DNA from: Saccopteryx bilineata
Lineage: Eukaryota > Chordata > Mammalia > Chiroptera > Emballonuridae
NCBI RefSeq assembly: GCF_036850765.1
Contig: NC_089495.1
Coordinates: 195,999,847 to 196,063,846 of the forward strand
Direction: 5' to 3'
DNA length: 64,000 bases
Position numbers and translations under genes: made by a program. Below the pieces are notes generated by a model. The model was not told the origin of the DNA, ran no database searches, and worked only from the letters and a program-made list of their open reading frames with translations. How positions within the stretch are numbered: position 1 is the stretch's first letter; each line of letters opens with the position of its first letter. This document shows, piece after piece, positions 21,000 through 33,500 of this stretch.

Positions 21000-21135
21000 T
21001 CATCTCTGCACTAGTTGGTCCTGGGTTTAAATCTCAGCCCTTCCCTCCACTCCCTGGGCGGTCTTGGGGAAGACAGGTAACACCTTCTGAATCTCCATTT
21101 CGTGCTCAGTAAAGTGAAGATAATAATACCTAGAT
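21000..21135 (+). repeat. MIR SINE
   Basis: 'tcctgggtttaaatctcagc', then a 'ctccatttcgtgctcagtaa' region and 'gaagataataatacc' follow the MIR order. Confidence 0.6.
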
Positions 21136-21139
21136 GCTT

Positions 21140-21640
21140 TGGGAATTCATTCATTCATTCAACACGTATAGATTGAGTGCCGGTCATACACTTCGCCCTG
21201 TTTTAAACACTGGGGACCCAGCATTGAGGAAGCAGACAAAAATCCATGGCTTCATGGAACTCACATGCTAGGAGAGGGCAGACAATAACAAAATAAGACT
21301 TTAAGAGCTAAGAGAACTAAAAAAGAAACATAAGGGACTTACCTCTGAAGTGGAATATTCAGGGATGGGCTCTTGTTAAGGTGACCTCTGACTGGGGAAG
21401 GTCAAGGGTAAAAATAGGGAGATTGTTTTGTGTTATAGCAATTATTCAAGAGAGGTGATGGTGGCTTAGGATAGACAGAGTGGTAGCCATGAGTATAATA
21501 AGGTTTTCTTTAAAAATTATGAGAATTGAGTGGCAACTGAGTTGGCACTGAGATTGAGGGTGGAGAAGGTTAGAGGGGTCAGCAGGAATTCAACTGGAAC
21601 CAAGTCCACTGGAGATATCTACCTGTTCCAAGTGGAGAGA
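21140..21640 (+). repeat. (TTCA)n-led ancient repeat
   Basis: TTCA units, then 'gattgagtgccggtcataca', 'cactggggacccagcattga', 'tcatggaactcacatgctag' and 'gacctctgactggggaagg'. The same unnamed repeat type as near 2971 and 52320, here longer. Confidence 0.5.
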
Positions 21641-22140
21641 GCAGGCAAATAGCTGGACACGTGGGTCTGGAGGTCAGGGGAGGGGCTCAGACCAGCAATA
21701 TACAATTAGGATTAGAGAAGAGACTCAAACGAGGTGTTCAGGCCACCGTGAATCATAAAAAAGAGACAGACAGGTCTGTGCTGGGCATTGTCGAGGCTCA
21801 CTCCCTGCCAGCTTGCTCCAGCATTTCAGGGTGCACAGTTCCAGTTGATGTCTCACACATATTTTACAGGGCTAGGTCCTCCCAGGCCTCTCAGAGTTGG
21901 GCTGGAACAAACCATATCTACCAGGGGCCTGCAGAACTTTCTCCAAATACCCACTCCTGAGTCAGATTTGCCCTCGTAGATTCCCACTCAATGGATCTAG
22001 GTCTTTATGTTGTAAAAGCTCCCCAGATGGTTTAGATGGATACCCAGGCCTCATCCATTGGTCAGAATCCTGAAAGCCAAACTCATAATGTCAAGAGTAT
22101 TGTCAAAGAGGAACAAAAGTGGAAACAGGGTATCCAAATG
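21641..22140. other. Unassigned sequence
   Basis: I see no repeat, exon or array here. Confidence 0.35.
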
Positions 22141-22144
22141 ATAG

Positions 22145-22270
22145 AGGTGGGTGTTCTTGTCCTCATTATACAGATGAAGGGTCTGCAGCTAAGAGATTAA
22201 ATGACATTCCCGATGTCACACAGATGGTGACTGGCAGCCAGGATGTGACCCATGTTCTAGGGTCAAATGG
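22145..22270 (-). repeat. MIR SINE fragment
   Basis: 'cattatacagatgaagggtc' and 'tgtcacacagatggtgactg' are antisense MIR words. Confidence 0.6.
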
Positions 22271-22731
22271 GTGTTCCTGCCACCAGACCACCATGCTGCT
22301 GCTCCGTCACTCAAGGAGGGGGAAGTTACTCTGATGGTCTGAGTGACAAATACATGCCAGGAGTAAGTCCCTCTGCACTCTTAGCCAACTTTTCAGCCTG
22401 AAAGAAGTAAAGATGTAGTCAGGGCCTCTCTGACCCTGGTATCATCAGAAGCTCCGGGACGACGCCTGGGTCCCCACGGGTGTGTGGTATTAGGTCTGAG
22501 GGAGAAGTGTGGCCTTAGAGGCAAAGTGCTAGCTGCCCCCAATACTGCCACTCCACAGAATCCATCCCCCACTCCCCTGGGTGCCCGGCCCCAGACCATG
22601 ACCTTCCCACCTCAGCGCTGGTCCCTGGGGTCCTGGCAGGAGAGGGTTAAAGTCCTGAGAATTCGAGGGCTCTTCTCTCATGAGAATGGAATGTGGAGGG
22701 AGTGATGGAGGCTGCCCAGTGCTGAGCACAG

Positions 22732-22751
22732 CCATTGTTACAGAACAATGG
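22732..22751. promoter_or_regulatory. Inverted pair of SOX-type sites
   Basis: CCATTGTT (22732-22739), a 4-bp spacer, and AACAATGG (22744-22751) form a perfect inverted repeat of the SOX core. The orientation is opposite to the usual SOX9/10 dimer site, so dimer binding is uncertain. Confidence 0.45.
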
Positions 22752-22929
22752 ACCCCCAGGAACAGGACAGCAGACGCTAATTATGGGACACTTATGAGGC
22801 CTCTGTGACTACCAGCATAAGAAACTAAGCTCACTGGCTTGCTTTAGTCATAACTATTCCCAAACTACTCTGCCCAGGAGTGGGAAGAAAAAAACTGTTA
22901 ACTCGGGGCATCATAAAAGACAGCCCAGG

Positions 22930-23025
22930 GGTTCTCTACTTTGGGGCATGTTAATATCACCAGTCGCTTAACTAATGCACAGACTCTCAGGCCCCACTTC
23001 CAGAAATGAGGTGGGTTTGAGTGGA
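22930..23025 (+). repeat. MER5A fragment
   Basis: 'gttctctactttggggcatg', 'cagactctcaggccccact' and 'ccagaaatgaggtgggt' resemble the MER5A left half. Confidence 0.5.
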
Positions 23026-23799
23026 AATGAAGGTAGTCCATGGAGATTTACAGAAGTCCAAATTCAGCCCTCCTTAGGAGCTGGCGGAAGTCCTGGCCAC
23101 CTTATTGGAGCTTTCTCAGGACCCTCGCTCCCTTAGCAAGGACTTCGGTGCCCTGCTGATGTTGCCTGAGCCTTGTGAGCTAATAAATGCATCCTCAAAT
23201 ACTGCCTGGACGCCAAGCCAGCTCACCAGGAAGACCAAGTCAGATGACCCTCTCAAACCTGGAGGGATGAGGGCTCTGAGGATGGAATGGAGGCAGAAAA
23301 AAGACTTCATCTGAGGGATCCCCAATCCCCGACCCCTGAATTAATCAGGTGACTTCATGCAAGAATCAGACACGTATGGTAATCCACCTTGGGCCAAAAG
23401 GATAATTGACGGGCAAGTTTGCTTAACGTGGAAAGAGCTGCACCTGACCTCAGAAATAACCGGAACCCAAAGTTAAATGACTCCAGATTTTCCCCTGACT
23501 TTGTTCTTACATACTGGCTTTCTGGGCCACCTGGACGCCACCAACTCCCTGCCTCACATCTTCCAACCTATCCCATCAGAAAGATGCTAAGTTTCTTCCT
23601 TTAACTCCGATTTGAAAATTCCCAGGAAGGCTTCCGACCACCCCAAGAGGATCTCTGTTTCCAGCTGTGGTCCAGGGAAGTAAGCCGCATTGATTGACAG
23701 TCGGCAGAGCCAAAGGGAGGAAGTAGGATGGAAAGCCTCTCCCCACAATGAGTGGAATGTGGGACTAGGCAAAATTTGTTCCCTACAGCTCTTCACGTA
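23026..23799. other. Unassigned sequence
   Basis: I recognise no repeat or exon; short frames here lack any domain. Confidence 0.35.
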
Positions 23800-23980
23800 C
23801 CCTTCTCCATTTAAACCTCACAACCCCCAAGTATGATAGGTAGGCTTATTCTCTGTTTTGACAGATAAAAATACTAAGACTCAGAAAGTTGAAGAGACTT
23901 TCTCAAGGTCACACAGCTAGCCAGTGGCAGAGATGGACTTCCTGACTAGGTCTTCCTGTATCCCGAGTTCATGCTCTCTA
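23800..23980 (-). repeat. MIR SINE
   Basis: A clear antisense MIR: 'tttaaacctcacaaccccc', 'cagataaaaatactaagact', 'aaggtcacacagctagccag'. Confidence 0.75.
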
Positions 23981-24039
23981 CTGTATTGGGTTAGATGCAT
24001 GAGGGAGACGTCCAGTTCACTGTCAGGTGTACCAAAGAA

Positions 24040-24220
24040 AGATGGGCAATACTGGGGAGAAGGGGCAACTGCACAGGAGAATGGACAGGTAAGCTGGGAT
24101 CACATTCTAGAGAGATGTGAATGTTAGACTAAAACTTCATCTCTTATTTAGAAGCCAATGGGGAGCCAATGGCGGTTTCTGAACAAGAGTGTACTGTTGG
24201 ATTTGGGGTGCTAACCGCGA
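24040..24220. repeat. Old-repeat fragment
   Basis: 'tttagaagccaatggggagc' and 'tttctgaacaagagtgtac' look like the downstream part of the unnamed old repeat seen at 21140. Weak. Confidence 0.3.
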
Positions 24221-24559
24221 TCTCTAAGAGCTGGGAATATGCTAGTCAGTGCAGAGAGAGGTTAGGTTCTCGGGGACCACACACTGTTCACAGGATCGTA
24301 GACTCTTGGCTCCTCCGTCTCAGCAGCTGTCAGTCACCCTCTCTGGACATCCTCAGTCCCCGGGCTGGCCAGATGCTGGACTCGATACCTGTGAGTCCCT
24401 CTTTAAGCTCACGACAAGGAAGAAATGGGTGTGACGGTCCTTGTCATGGGATCCTGGCTTACTGGGGAATTTACTAGGGAATTACTGGGGATGTAGGGAG
24501 CAGAGCTCCCAAAGGAGGCAGAAGAAGGCAGGGGAGACTCTGAGTTCGGAGGAGCACAC

Positions 24560-25040
24560 ACTCTCGATTTCTTTATTTTGAACAAAATCCTGTTTGAGGA
24601 TGACCTGAAGTGACCTCAATCAATGCTGGTTTGGGATGATTAGAGATGGCACCTGACAGAATCAGTAAATAAGGCAGGCAAAGAAATTTGACAGAGATTT
24701 AGTAATTATTGCTGGAGGTATCACCTCAGAATTGCAAGTGTCAGATGTCTCTGTAAACAAGCCTTTTAAAGCTCACTTTAAAATCAATACGGGAAATGGT
24801 TGTCTGTGGAAATCAGGTACACACGCCACCAGGACAAATTAAACAACCCCAAACCTGTCCTGACATAATGGATTATTGTGGCTTGGGACAGAAATTTCTG
24901 TGATAGCAAACATTAATGTATCTTGAATGCCTTAAATGGTTACAAAGACCATGTGCTGTTTTGGGTGATTCCCCAAATGGCTCTGTTGATGAAAACGACA
25001 CCCATGCCCAAGATACTGGGGAAGGGTTTGAATAACATCG
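24560..25040. promoter_or_regulatory. Low-repeat segment, candidate conserved element
   Basis: No repeat recognised. The sequence is even in composition with runs such as 'taatggattattgtggcttg' that look like constrained non-coding DNA. Conservation cannot be measured here. Confidence 0.25.
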
Positions 25041-26214
25041 CTCCTTTAAAAATCAAGTAGAAATAAAAACAAAACAGTATGTTAAATTATTTTTAAAATC
25101 TATAAGTTAAAATGTGTATCTGTGAGTAAATAATGCCGATAAAATTTATAAATATCAATTTCAATCATGGCTTAATGGTTTTTGATATTTAAGTTGGACA
25201 AAATTTTGGAGGCTACTGTAAATTGGAAAATGAATGGAGGTGCTTTATATTCTTGGTTGCCCTGTATTTAAATATATATGGTATTGGGTATTACTATGGC
25301 TAGGCACTTCCCCGGCTCCATGTTGCCCAGAGGGTTCAACAAGTATGAAAAATATACCAACTTTCACTTAAAGATGGTGAACTGAACCCAAGCTTTGAGG
25401 TCCACTCCCTTTAGAAATTCCATTAAAGCAACATTCAAGGGTCTAGCAACAACAAACAAACCAAAAGGAGAAAAGGTAACGGCAATATTTTGGAAGCTGG
25501 AAAGCAGTCAATGAGTGAAACTTATTTAGCCCAGAACTAAGAAAACTGAATTCTAAGACAGCAGGAAGTCAACTCAAGAACAAACTGAATTTACACTCAA
25601 AATGCCCTCCCCCAAATATTGGCCTTTGTTATTAGGTATCTCTGGATGTAGAGACGAGGATTCAGCTACAGCTGAAGGACCAGTTGAAAGTCTGGGGGAA
25701 AGACAGTGGATGCCCCGACCCTATTCCTCGCCTGCCTCTTTACACCAGGCAGATGACGGAGCCAGGCGATGACTGAGTGTCTAGTCTCTGCAGAAGGGAC
25801 ACCAGAGTGGAAGGAAACAAACCAAGTAAACATACACATCCTGGAGCTTGAAATCCCCAAACCTCTCCCCTTACTCAGTGTGCAGCAAGCACTCTGGCCA
25901 ATCCTTCCTCCTCCAGGCAGGAGACTGTCAAAATCTTCTCTTCTCTGAGCAGTCTGACCAGCACAGCAGGAAAGACCCCATGATCCTGAGATTGGGACTG
26001 CTGGAGGAAATGGCCCCTCAAACCACCCAAAGAGAAACTCACAGCCAACAAGTTCCACTCGTGTTTTCAGAGCTTCTAATAGATTTCTTAGTTCCCTATT
26101 ATTAAATACTCTATGTTCAGGTACCTAAGTGACTACAAGACATCTGAGGAAAACCAAAACCATAAGGGGAGAGGGATGGCAGGCAAGACAATGCTGCCCT
26201 GCCCCCAGCCATAT
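25041..26214. other. A/T-rich to mixed sequence, perhaps old LINE 5' part
   Basis: An A/T-rich half (25041-25350) is followed by sequence that could be the 5' part of an old L1/HAL1. No frame or clear match. Confidence 0.25.
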
Positions 26215-26645
26215 ATGCCCTGAACCCGGCACTATGTCATGTCATATGGCACATTTGCAGTTTCAAGTTTGCCAGTGCAATGAAGGTTGTTGATCAACTG
26301 ATTTTGAGATGAGGAGATTAGCATAGATTATCCGAATGAGCCCGATCTAATCGCACGCACCCTTAAAAGCCGAGAACATTTCTTGGCCATGGTCAGAGGG
26401 AGATGTGATGTTACTGGCTTTGCAGATGAGGAAGGGGGCAATGAGACAAGGAATGTGGGTGGCTTCTAAAAGCTGGAAAAGGCAAGAAAACAGATTCTGC
26501 CTTAGTGCTTTAGAAAGAAACACAGTCCTGCAGATACCGGGGCTTAACCCAGTGAAATCTACATTGAACATCTATCCTGCAGAAGAAGGAGATAATCAAT
26601 GTGTGCTGTGTTCATTTGTTGCAGCAGCAAGTAAAACCAATACGG
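26215..26645 (+). repeat. MaLR (MLT1-type) LTR
   Basis: A long, well-ordered match: 'gatcaactgattttgagatg', 'gattatccgaatgagcccga', 'ggcttctaaaagctggaaaa', 'cttaacccagtgaaatctac', ending near 'catttgttgcagcagcaag'. Non-coding relic LTR. Confidence 0.8.
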
Positions 26646-26937
26646 GGGGATTTAAAGACGGAGATAGCATTCAGGAAGAAGAAAATCTCTTTTTAAAAAA
26701 GTATTAAAGGAATGAAGTATTGCAAGCATGAAATGGGCACGGGATTCTGTTTTTCAAAAAGCAACATTCTGAGAGCAATAAAGTGCTGTCGAGGTTAAAG
26801 GTATGATAGGAGAAAAAAAAATTCTTTTTAAGTCAACGGCAGGGTTGGAAGATATAGATGAGGAAGGTTCCCAGAAAATAGATAAAAAAGACAAAGATGG
26901 AGAAAATAGGCAAGAAAAGATACCATCAGAAGATGTC

Positions 26938-27124
26938 GCCTGACCTGGGATGGCGCAGTGGATAAAGCGCCGATCTGGAACGCTGAGGCCACCGGTTCGA
27001 AACCCTGCACTTGTCTGGTCAAGGCACATATGGGAGTTGATGCTTCCTGCTCCTCCCCCCTTCTCTCTTTCTCTCTGTCTCTCTCTATCTCCTCTCTAAA
27101 ATAAATAAATTAAAAAAAAAAAAA
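26938..27124 (+). mobile_element. SINE, type A
   Basis: Head GCCTGACCTGGGATGGCGCA, B-box-like 'gttcgaaacc' and the usual body. AAGATGTC precedes it (26930-26937) and follows the A-tail (from 27123), a target duplication. Confidence 0.9.
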
Positions 27125-27449
27125 GATGTCACCTGCAAATAAGAGAAACATAGGGGAGTGTCACCAATAAAACAATAACTAAACTTGTCCCAAAAAGAAA
27201 CACGTGATTCCCAGATCGAAAAGGGCCACGATCCCCCAGCGAGACAGACAAAAATAGGCTCATGCTAATGCGCATCATCATGAAATTTCAAACCACTGGG
27301 AGCAAAGAGAGAATTTTTAAAATATTTCTGATTATTTTTAGACTACCTAATCTGTCCATTCCTGAGAGGAATATGTCACAATGCGCAACAACAAATAATG
27401 ATCAACATCTCCTTGAGGTTCTATCAATGAGAACCTCAAGATGCTTCAT

Positions 27450-29090
27450 CTATTTTTAGTGTATACTTTTTATTTTTCACTCTCAGTTTACATGCAGTGT
27501 TATTCTGTGTTAGTTTCAGGTATACAGCATAGTGGTTACAGTCATATACTTTACAAAGTGGTCCCCCGGATACTTCAAGTAGCCGCCTGGCATCATACAT
27601 AATCATTACGATATTACTGACTATATGCTCTATGCTGTACTTTACATCCTGGGACTACTGTGTGACTACCAATTTGTATTTAATCTCTTCTTCTTTCTCA
27701 CCCAGCTCTCCAACCCCCGGACCCTCTGGCAAAGTACATATATTTTTCTGTTGGTTATATTTTTTTATTATATTGTTCCTTTTACTAGTATATAACCTCT
27801 TGCTTTGTTCCCTATAAAATTTATATATTCAGTATTATTTTGACACATATCAAAATTGCTACCCTATGTGTCTTTTGATATTTACCTGGAATCCAATCTT
27901 TGTCTAACTTTGCCTTTTTGTATTAATTGTATCTCTTATTTTGGAAAAAACAAAAACAAAACAAGAACATAACTTTGACTCTTTTTAAAGAATCTAATCT
28001 TAAGTGTCTGTCTTCTAATTAGTGGGTTTATTTCATTTTCATTTATTGCAATTATTGTTACATTAGAACATATTTTACAATTTACACTTACAACAGTTCA
28101 TTTTTCTTTCTTGCTTTCCGCTGGATAAAGAGGATTTGCTTCTGCTGGTTCAAAGATGCATATTTGGTCTTGTAGTGGTTGTCCTTGGTTTAAGTCCCAT
28201 ACTCAAATTTGTTTCCCTCGTTCATTTATTTATTGAACCTGACAATATTTATATCTACCCCTGATTTTCCACATTACTTCTAGTTTTTTTTTTTTAATGT
28301 CAATCTGATTCTTGTTTGCGGGAAATGTGCTTCATCTCCAAAAACACTTGGGCTTTTTCTCTGCAGTTCTGACGTGTCATTCAGATGCAGGTGCAGGTTT
28401 GCTCCTCTGCCTTCGGTGCGGTGTTCTGCAAGCCTTTTCAAGCCAGAGCCTCTCATCTCTAATTTTAGAAAGTTGAATCATCACTGTTTATTCAAATATT
28501 TCATCTTGTCCATTTTTCCCCTCTCCTAGAGTTCTATATTCTGAATATTAGCAATTCTACTTCTATTCTCCGTATTTCAAAGCACTTTTTTTTACCCTCC
28601 TTGATCATTTCCTGCTGCCTCTCCGAGAGCCCCCAGCCTTACCGTCCATTTCATTACGTTTCTTCTTCAGCTGTCTCCATCCTGCAACCCATCCTGTTTC
28701 TTGTAGTCTTTACTTCCACTATTATTTTTCATGCTTATTTTTCACTTGGGTTTTTTAAAACACAGTTCCTTACTTTTTCTACATATTCTTAATATCTTCT
28801 CTTATTTCCTTAATTCTTTTCATACTGTTTCTTTTAAATCCTGGACCCATCTGTCTCAATAATTCTGCTTCAGAGCAATGCATTCCATTTATCCTCCTTT
28901 CCTAAGAGACGTACTTCTCAGGTGTCTGTTATTGTGACCGGAGAGGTCATGGTTCTGTGACAGCCGGTGGAGCCCTCAGCTGTCTTGTGTTGGCTGCACT
29001 GACTTGACACCAAGGGTCTAGGCTGCTGCTCCTAACGTCTCAGGTGAAGCAGGTGTCAAAGACGCTATCAGGGCGTTTCAGGGGTGGCAG
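27450..29090 (-). repeat. Old L1 fragments, antisense
   Basis: 'gttagtttcaggtatacagc' near 27510 is the antisense L1 3' end. The T-rich sequence from about 28400 to 28920 resembles the antisense 5' part of old L1. It may be more than one copy. Confidence 0.5.
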
Positions 29091-29100
29091 GAGCAGCACT

Positions 29101-29468
29101 TTTATTTATTTATATATTTATTTATTTATTTATTTATTTATTTTACAGAGACAGAGAGAGAGTCAGAGAGAGGGATAGATAGGGACAGACAGACAGGAAC
29201 GGAGAGAGATGAGAAGCATCAATCATCATTTTTTTGTTGCAACACCTTAGTTGTTCATTGATTGCTTTCTCATATGTGCCTTGACGGGGGGGGGGGGCAC
29301 AGCAGACCGAGTAACCCCTTGCTCGAGCCAGCGACCTTGGGTCCAAGCTGGTGAGCTTTGCCCAAACCAGATGAACCCGCGCTCAAGCTGGCGACCTCGG
29401 GGTCTCGAACCTGGGTCCTCCGCATCCCAGTCCAACACTCTATCCACGGAGCCACCGCCTGGTCAGGC
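29101..29468 (-). mobile_element. SINE, type B (GCCTGACCAGGCGGTGG)
   Basis: Full-length antisense copy ending in the head complement 'gccaccgcctggtcaggc'. It has four internal repeat units and a T-rich start that is the A-tail. GGAGCAGCACTTTTA on the left and GGAACAGCACTTTTA on the right are the target duplication. A run of 12 G lies near 29286. Confidence 0.9.
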
Positions 29469-29499
29469 GAGGAACAGCACTTTTAAACCCAATGGGAGG

Positions 29500-29668
29500 G
29501 TGAGGGAGGTGGAGGAGGACATGGGGGGGATAAATGGTGATGGAAGGAGACTTGACTTAGGGTGGTGAGCACATGATACAGTGTACAGATGATGTGTTGT
29601 GGAATCGTGCACCTGAAACATGTCATTTTGTTAGCCTGAGCCATCTCAATAAACTCAATAGGAAAGAA
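29500..29668 (+). repeat. L1 3' end fragment
   Basis: 'gatgtgttgtggaatcgtgc' followed by 'acctgaaacatgtcattttg' and 'tcaataaactcaataggaaa' is the usual L1 3' terminus. Confidence 0.6.
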
Positions 29669-29689
29669 AAAAATACCCAATGGGTTTTA

Positions 29690-30165
29690 ATACTGGTTTT
29701 TGCATTAGAATCATGTGGGGATTTTTTAAATGCCACCCCAGCATAGACTAATAAAATCAGAATAATTGGGATGAGACCTGGAGGTGAGTCTAAATTTTCT
29801 CAACACTGTATTTTGGGGGCGGGGGAAATTCAAATCTACAAAACAGTTGAAAAACATAGTAGCATGAGTGCCTGTATGGTCTTCACCTGGATTCACCAAA
29901 TGTTCTTTCTCTCTCTCCCTCTCTCTCTCTCTCTGTCTCTCTCTGTCTCGCTACCACACTCACTTTCTCGGTGTAGTGTTTTGTTCGCCTGACTCTTTTG
30001 AAAAGGAGCTGTAGACATCAACTTTTCGTCCCTAACACTTCAACATGAATCTCCTCAGAACAAGGACATGCTCCTACCTCTCACTGCTATCTAGAGTGTG
30101 TGAATATGTTTAAAAGCTTTCTCGGGTGATATTTAACGTGCAGTCAGGACTGAGAACCCTGCTCT
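29690..30165 (+). repeat. MER5-like halves around an L1-like insert
   Basis: The left part 'gcattagaatcatgtgggga' and the right end 'aacgtgcagtcaggactgag' look like two halves of one MER5-type element. About 300 bp of LINE-like sequence with TC repeats lies between them. Confidence 0.35.
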
Positions 30166-30224
30166 AACCTGTCCTCCCACCACTGCCTCTTTCCACCTTC
30201 TCCCGCACCCTCAACATTCACGAG

Positions 30225-30315
30225 TGCACACACATCACACACACACACAACACAACGCGGGCACGCACACACATCACACACACACATCACACACACAGGC
30301 ACGCACACACTCCAG
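30225..30315. repeat. Interrupted (CA)n tract
   Basis: CACA runs alternate with CATCAC and GGCACG words, an impure microsatellite. Confidence 0.9.
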
Positions 30316-31130
30316 CTACCTTCAGACGCCCCAGGCGTCAGTTTTTTGATCCCACAAATCCATGTTTTCTCCTATTTCCAAGTTCCTCCAGGGTCAAGTG
30401 GGAGGGCAAGAGCTAGCAACCTGGGCTACAAGGTCACCTTGACAGGAACTTGAGGCCCTCGGGCTCTGCGTTTATCTATCTTACAATGTCGATGTGTTTG
30501 GTCAAGTCTGCCTCTTGATAAAGCAGTGGAGAAGTTGGCATCTGAGATGAAACCCAACAGTCCAGAAGAACTGAAGGCAACCCTAATGCAAAATAAAGTC
30601 TGATCTTGAATTTGTCCAAGGTGTTCTTTAAAGTATATAAAATATTTCTTTAGTGAAAATAAAATAGAGACTAACTTAACCCACTCTGTCCCCAGCCCCC
30701 TCTCAATCTTAAATTGCCTGAAAGAGTATGTTAAGTTACACAATGCAGTCTTCAAGTTTCCTTAAACATTTTTTGAAATGGTGCATCCTACCCACATCTT
30801 CGTGATATTAGATGTCATAAAATTTTAATGGTTTTTTTCAATCTGATATGCCAGAGATGATGTTTCACTGTCCTTTTCATTTGCATTTCATTGGATATCA
30901 GTAAGGTCAAGCATCCTTTTACATGGTAATTAGCCACTTAAAATTTTATCTGATATTCATAATGTTCACTTGTTTGTTAAAAAGAGGTTTTTAAAGAAAA
31001 GGTTAATAGTCTCTCTCTTTCCTTCCAATTCTAACTTGAAGTAACCAGTATTTTCTGTTGGTTGTGTATCCTTCTAAATCTTTCTTTAAATGCATCCAAA
31101 TATATAAATACTTATGGGGTTCTCGTAAGA
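30316..31130. other. Unassigned, LINE-like second half
   Basis: From about 30770, 'atttgcatttcattggatat' and 'caagcatccttttacatggt' resemble old LINE sequence. The first half is unrecognised. Confidence 0.3.
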
Positions 31131-32250
31131 TAATACAAAGCTACTCTGATACACAGGCGTGGAGTGTGAGATGTGGGGAATCATCAGAGCAAATCCATCT
31201 ATGCTAGTCTGAGGCAAATTAAAATCCTAAATAGAAACCTAGTCGAAGATGAAAACAGGAGATAAAAGCCCAAACTTTGCAACAAAAGAATGAAATAAAC
31301 TCAGCAGCACAGGAATATGAAGAGGATGTTTCTGAAAATTGAACCAATAAAACAGACGTAAATTTGGGGCAGGTCTACTTTCCCTCTCGCTAGAATGGGA
31401 AATGAGGTCAAAGACCCCAAAGAAAAAAGGATGAAAAAATAAGATCCTATAAAAACAGATCAGGATAACAGAAGAATGAGCAATTCAAAGGAGAAAAAAA
31501 AATTAAGGAAAGAAACCGTGCTAAAATAACATTTTTTAAAATGGTATAAGAAGCAATGATAAACAGACTCTCATTGAAGAAACCCATATCAGTAAAGTAG
31601 AGGGTAGACATGAGAAAAATAATGCAGAATATAAAGGCAAGTGACCAAAAAATAAGAAAACCCACAGAGGAAAGACAGCAGAGAGTCAACATGAGATAAC
31701 TGACGTTCCTAAGGAAGAGACCAGAACAAGTTAGACAGAAACACTGTTGGAACATAAGAGACGCAGAGATCCTTCCTGACATGAAACAGGACCTCATACT
31801 GAAGCTCCGAGCAGCCCGTCAAGAAGAGGGTAAGATAAAAGACAATACCAAGTCCAATTCTGACAAAAATTATTTTATTTTAGGTATACATGAAAACTTA
31901 TGTAAATAGCCATGCAGAAGAAGCAAGACTCTGACTTTCCTGTCACATAATTTGCTGCCAGAATACAAAACAAGGTTTGAAAGAAAAAACAAACAAACCA
32001 TGATCCCAGAATTCTGCACCCAGCTGGGTGCCAGCCACCAGTTAGAGAGACAGACAAGAAGCTGTTAGACACTGAAGAATGTGAGGGACAGCACCTGGAT
32101 GCTCTTTCTCAAGAACTAGTCAGATGAATGAATATTTCTGAACATGAAAGTTATGGTATGAAAGGACTGGAGTGAGAGCTAAACCCATCCAAATGCTAAA
32201 CAAGGAAACAAGACTCCTTAATGGTGAGAAACACAGCTATAAAATAAACT
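31131..32250 (+). repeat. A-rich degraded L1/HAL1-like sequence
   Basis: Strong A-richness on the plus strand and words such as 'agacagaaacactgttggaa' and 'cccagaattctgcacccagc' suggest an old HAL1/L1 body. No open frame remains. Confidence 0.4.
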
Positions 32251-32254
32251 GAAA

Positions 32255-32640
32255 GCCTGACCAGGCAGTGGTGCAGTGGATAGAGCATCAGCCTGGGATG
32301 CTGAGGACCCAAGTTTGAAACCCCAAGGTCACCGGCTTGAGTGCGGGCTCACCAACTTGAGTACAGGGTCACTGGCTTGAGTGTGGGATCATAGACATGA
32401 CCTCATGGTTGCTGGCTTAAGCCCAAAGGTCTCTGGCTTGAAGCCTAAGATTGCTGTCTTGAGTAAGGACACTTACTCACTCACTCTACTGGAATTCCCT
32501 GGTCAAGGCACATATGAGAAAGTGATCAATGAACAACTAAGGTGCCGCAGTGAAGATTTGATGCTTCTCATCTCTCTCCTTCCTGTCTGTCTATCCCTGT
32601 CTGTCCCTCCCCACCCTTGCTAAAAATAAAATAAAATAAA
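32255..32640 (+). mobile_element. SINE, type B, long form
   Basis: Head GCCTGACCAGGCAGTGG, then seven tandem units of about 20 bp (GCTTGAGTGNGGGNTCAC type), the body 'ggcacatatgagaaagtgat', and an AAATAAAATA tail. It has more internal units than the copy at 33501. Confidence 0.85.
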
Positions 32641-33500
32641 AATGAAATGAAAACACTAAATTCCTTGACAGAGAAAGGAACGTAATACAAATATTAATAA
32701 TGATTTTATTATAATGCACTGGGACAAGAATTCAGGGTACACAAATCTGGTGGAACAGCTTTGGAGCTAAGTTTGACAGAGGAGAGAATAAAAGGAAGTA
32801 CTGTAAAATATGTTTTTCTTCTCTTTCAGAGAGAGAGACAAAAAACAAGGTCTTGCTTCCAAAATGGATGAATTAGCAAATCTAGGAATAACCGTTATTC
32901 AATTATTAAGAGATCTAAAAAACAGAATCTATATAGTCATTAAATTACTTTAAAAATGATAAACAACACAACAAAAGATACAACAAGGCTATCGTACCAC
33001 AATGAATCACAACAAAAAATAAAATAACCTAATAACATCTTTAAACAACAGAAAGTATTATGACAATAAGTGAAAATGGAATAAACACACATTTTAAAAA
33101 AATAAGCTTAATCAAAACACAAAATACAGCTCCAGAAGGCCACCAAAACACTAAGTAAAACAAAATGATTCCAGAAAGATTACGAGTCCGAGGAAAAACA
33201 AAAATGTTCTGGGGAATGCAAACAAAAAAGCAAAGCCACAATGTTAACATCACACAAAGTAGAATTCTCTCCAACACTCAATATCGCAGAGGTGCCATTT
33301 AAACAGTTCCAATGCGCAATGAAAGAAATTTTTCAATTACTTTTCCAAATTATGCTGGGCTCAATATAAAAAACTAGAGCACGGAATGGAACACTGCAGA
33401 CTCCATTATGAACACACTGGCAAAATACTAAGTAAAATATTACCAAATACATTAAATACATAGTATGTTAAAAAAAAAAAAAAAGAAAAGAAATGTGAGA

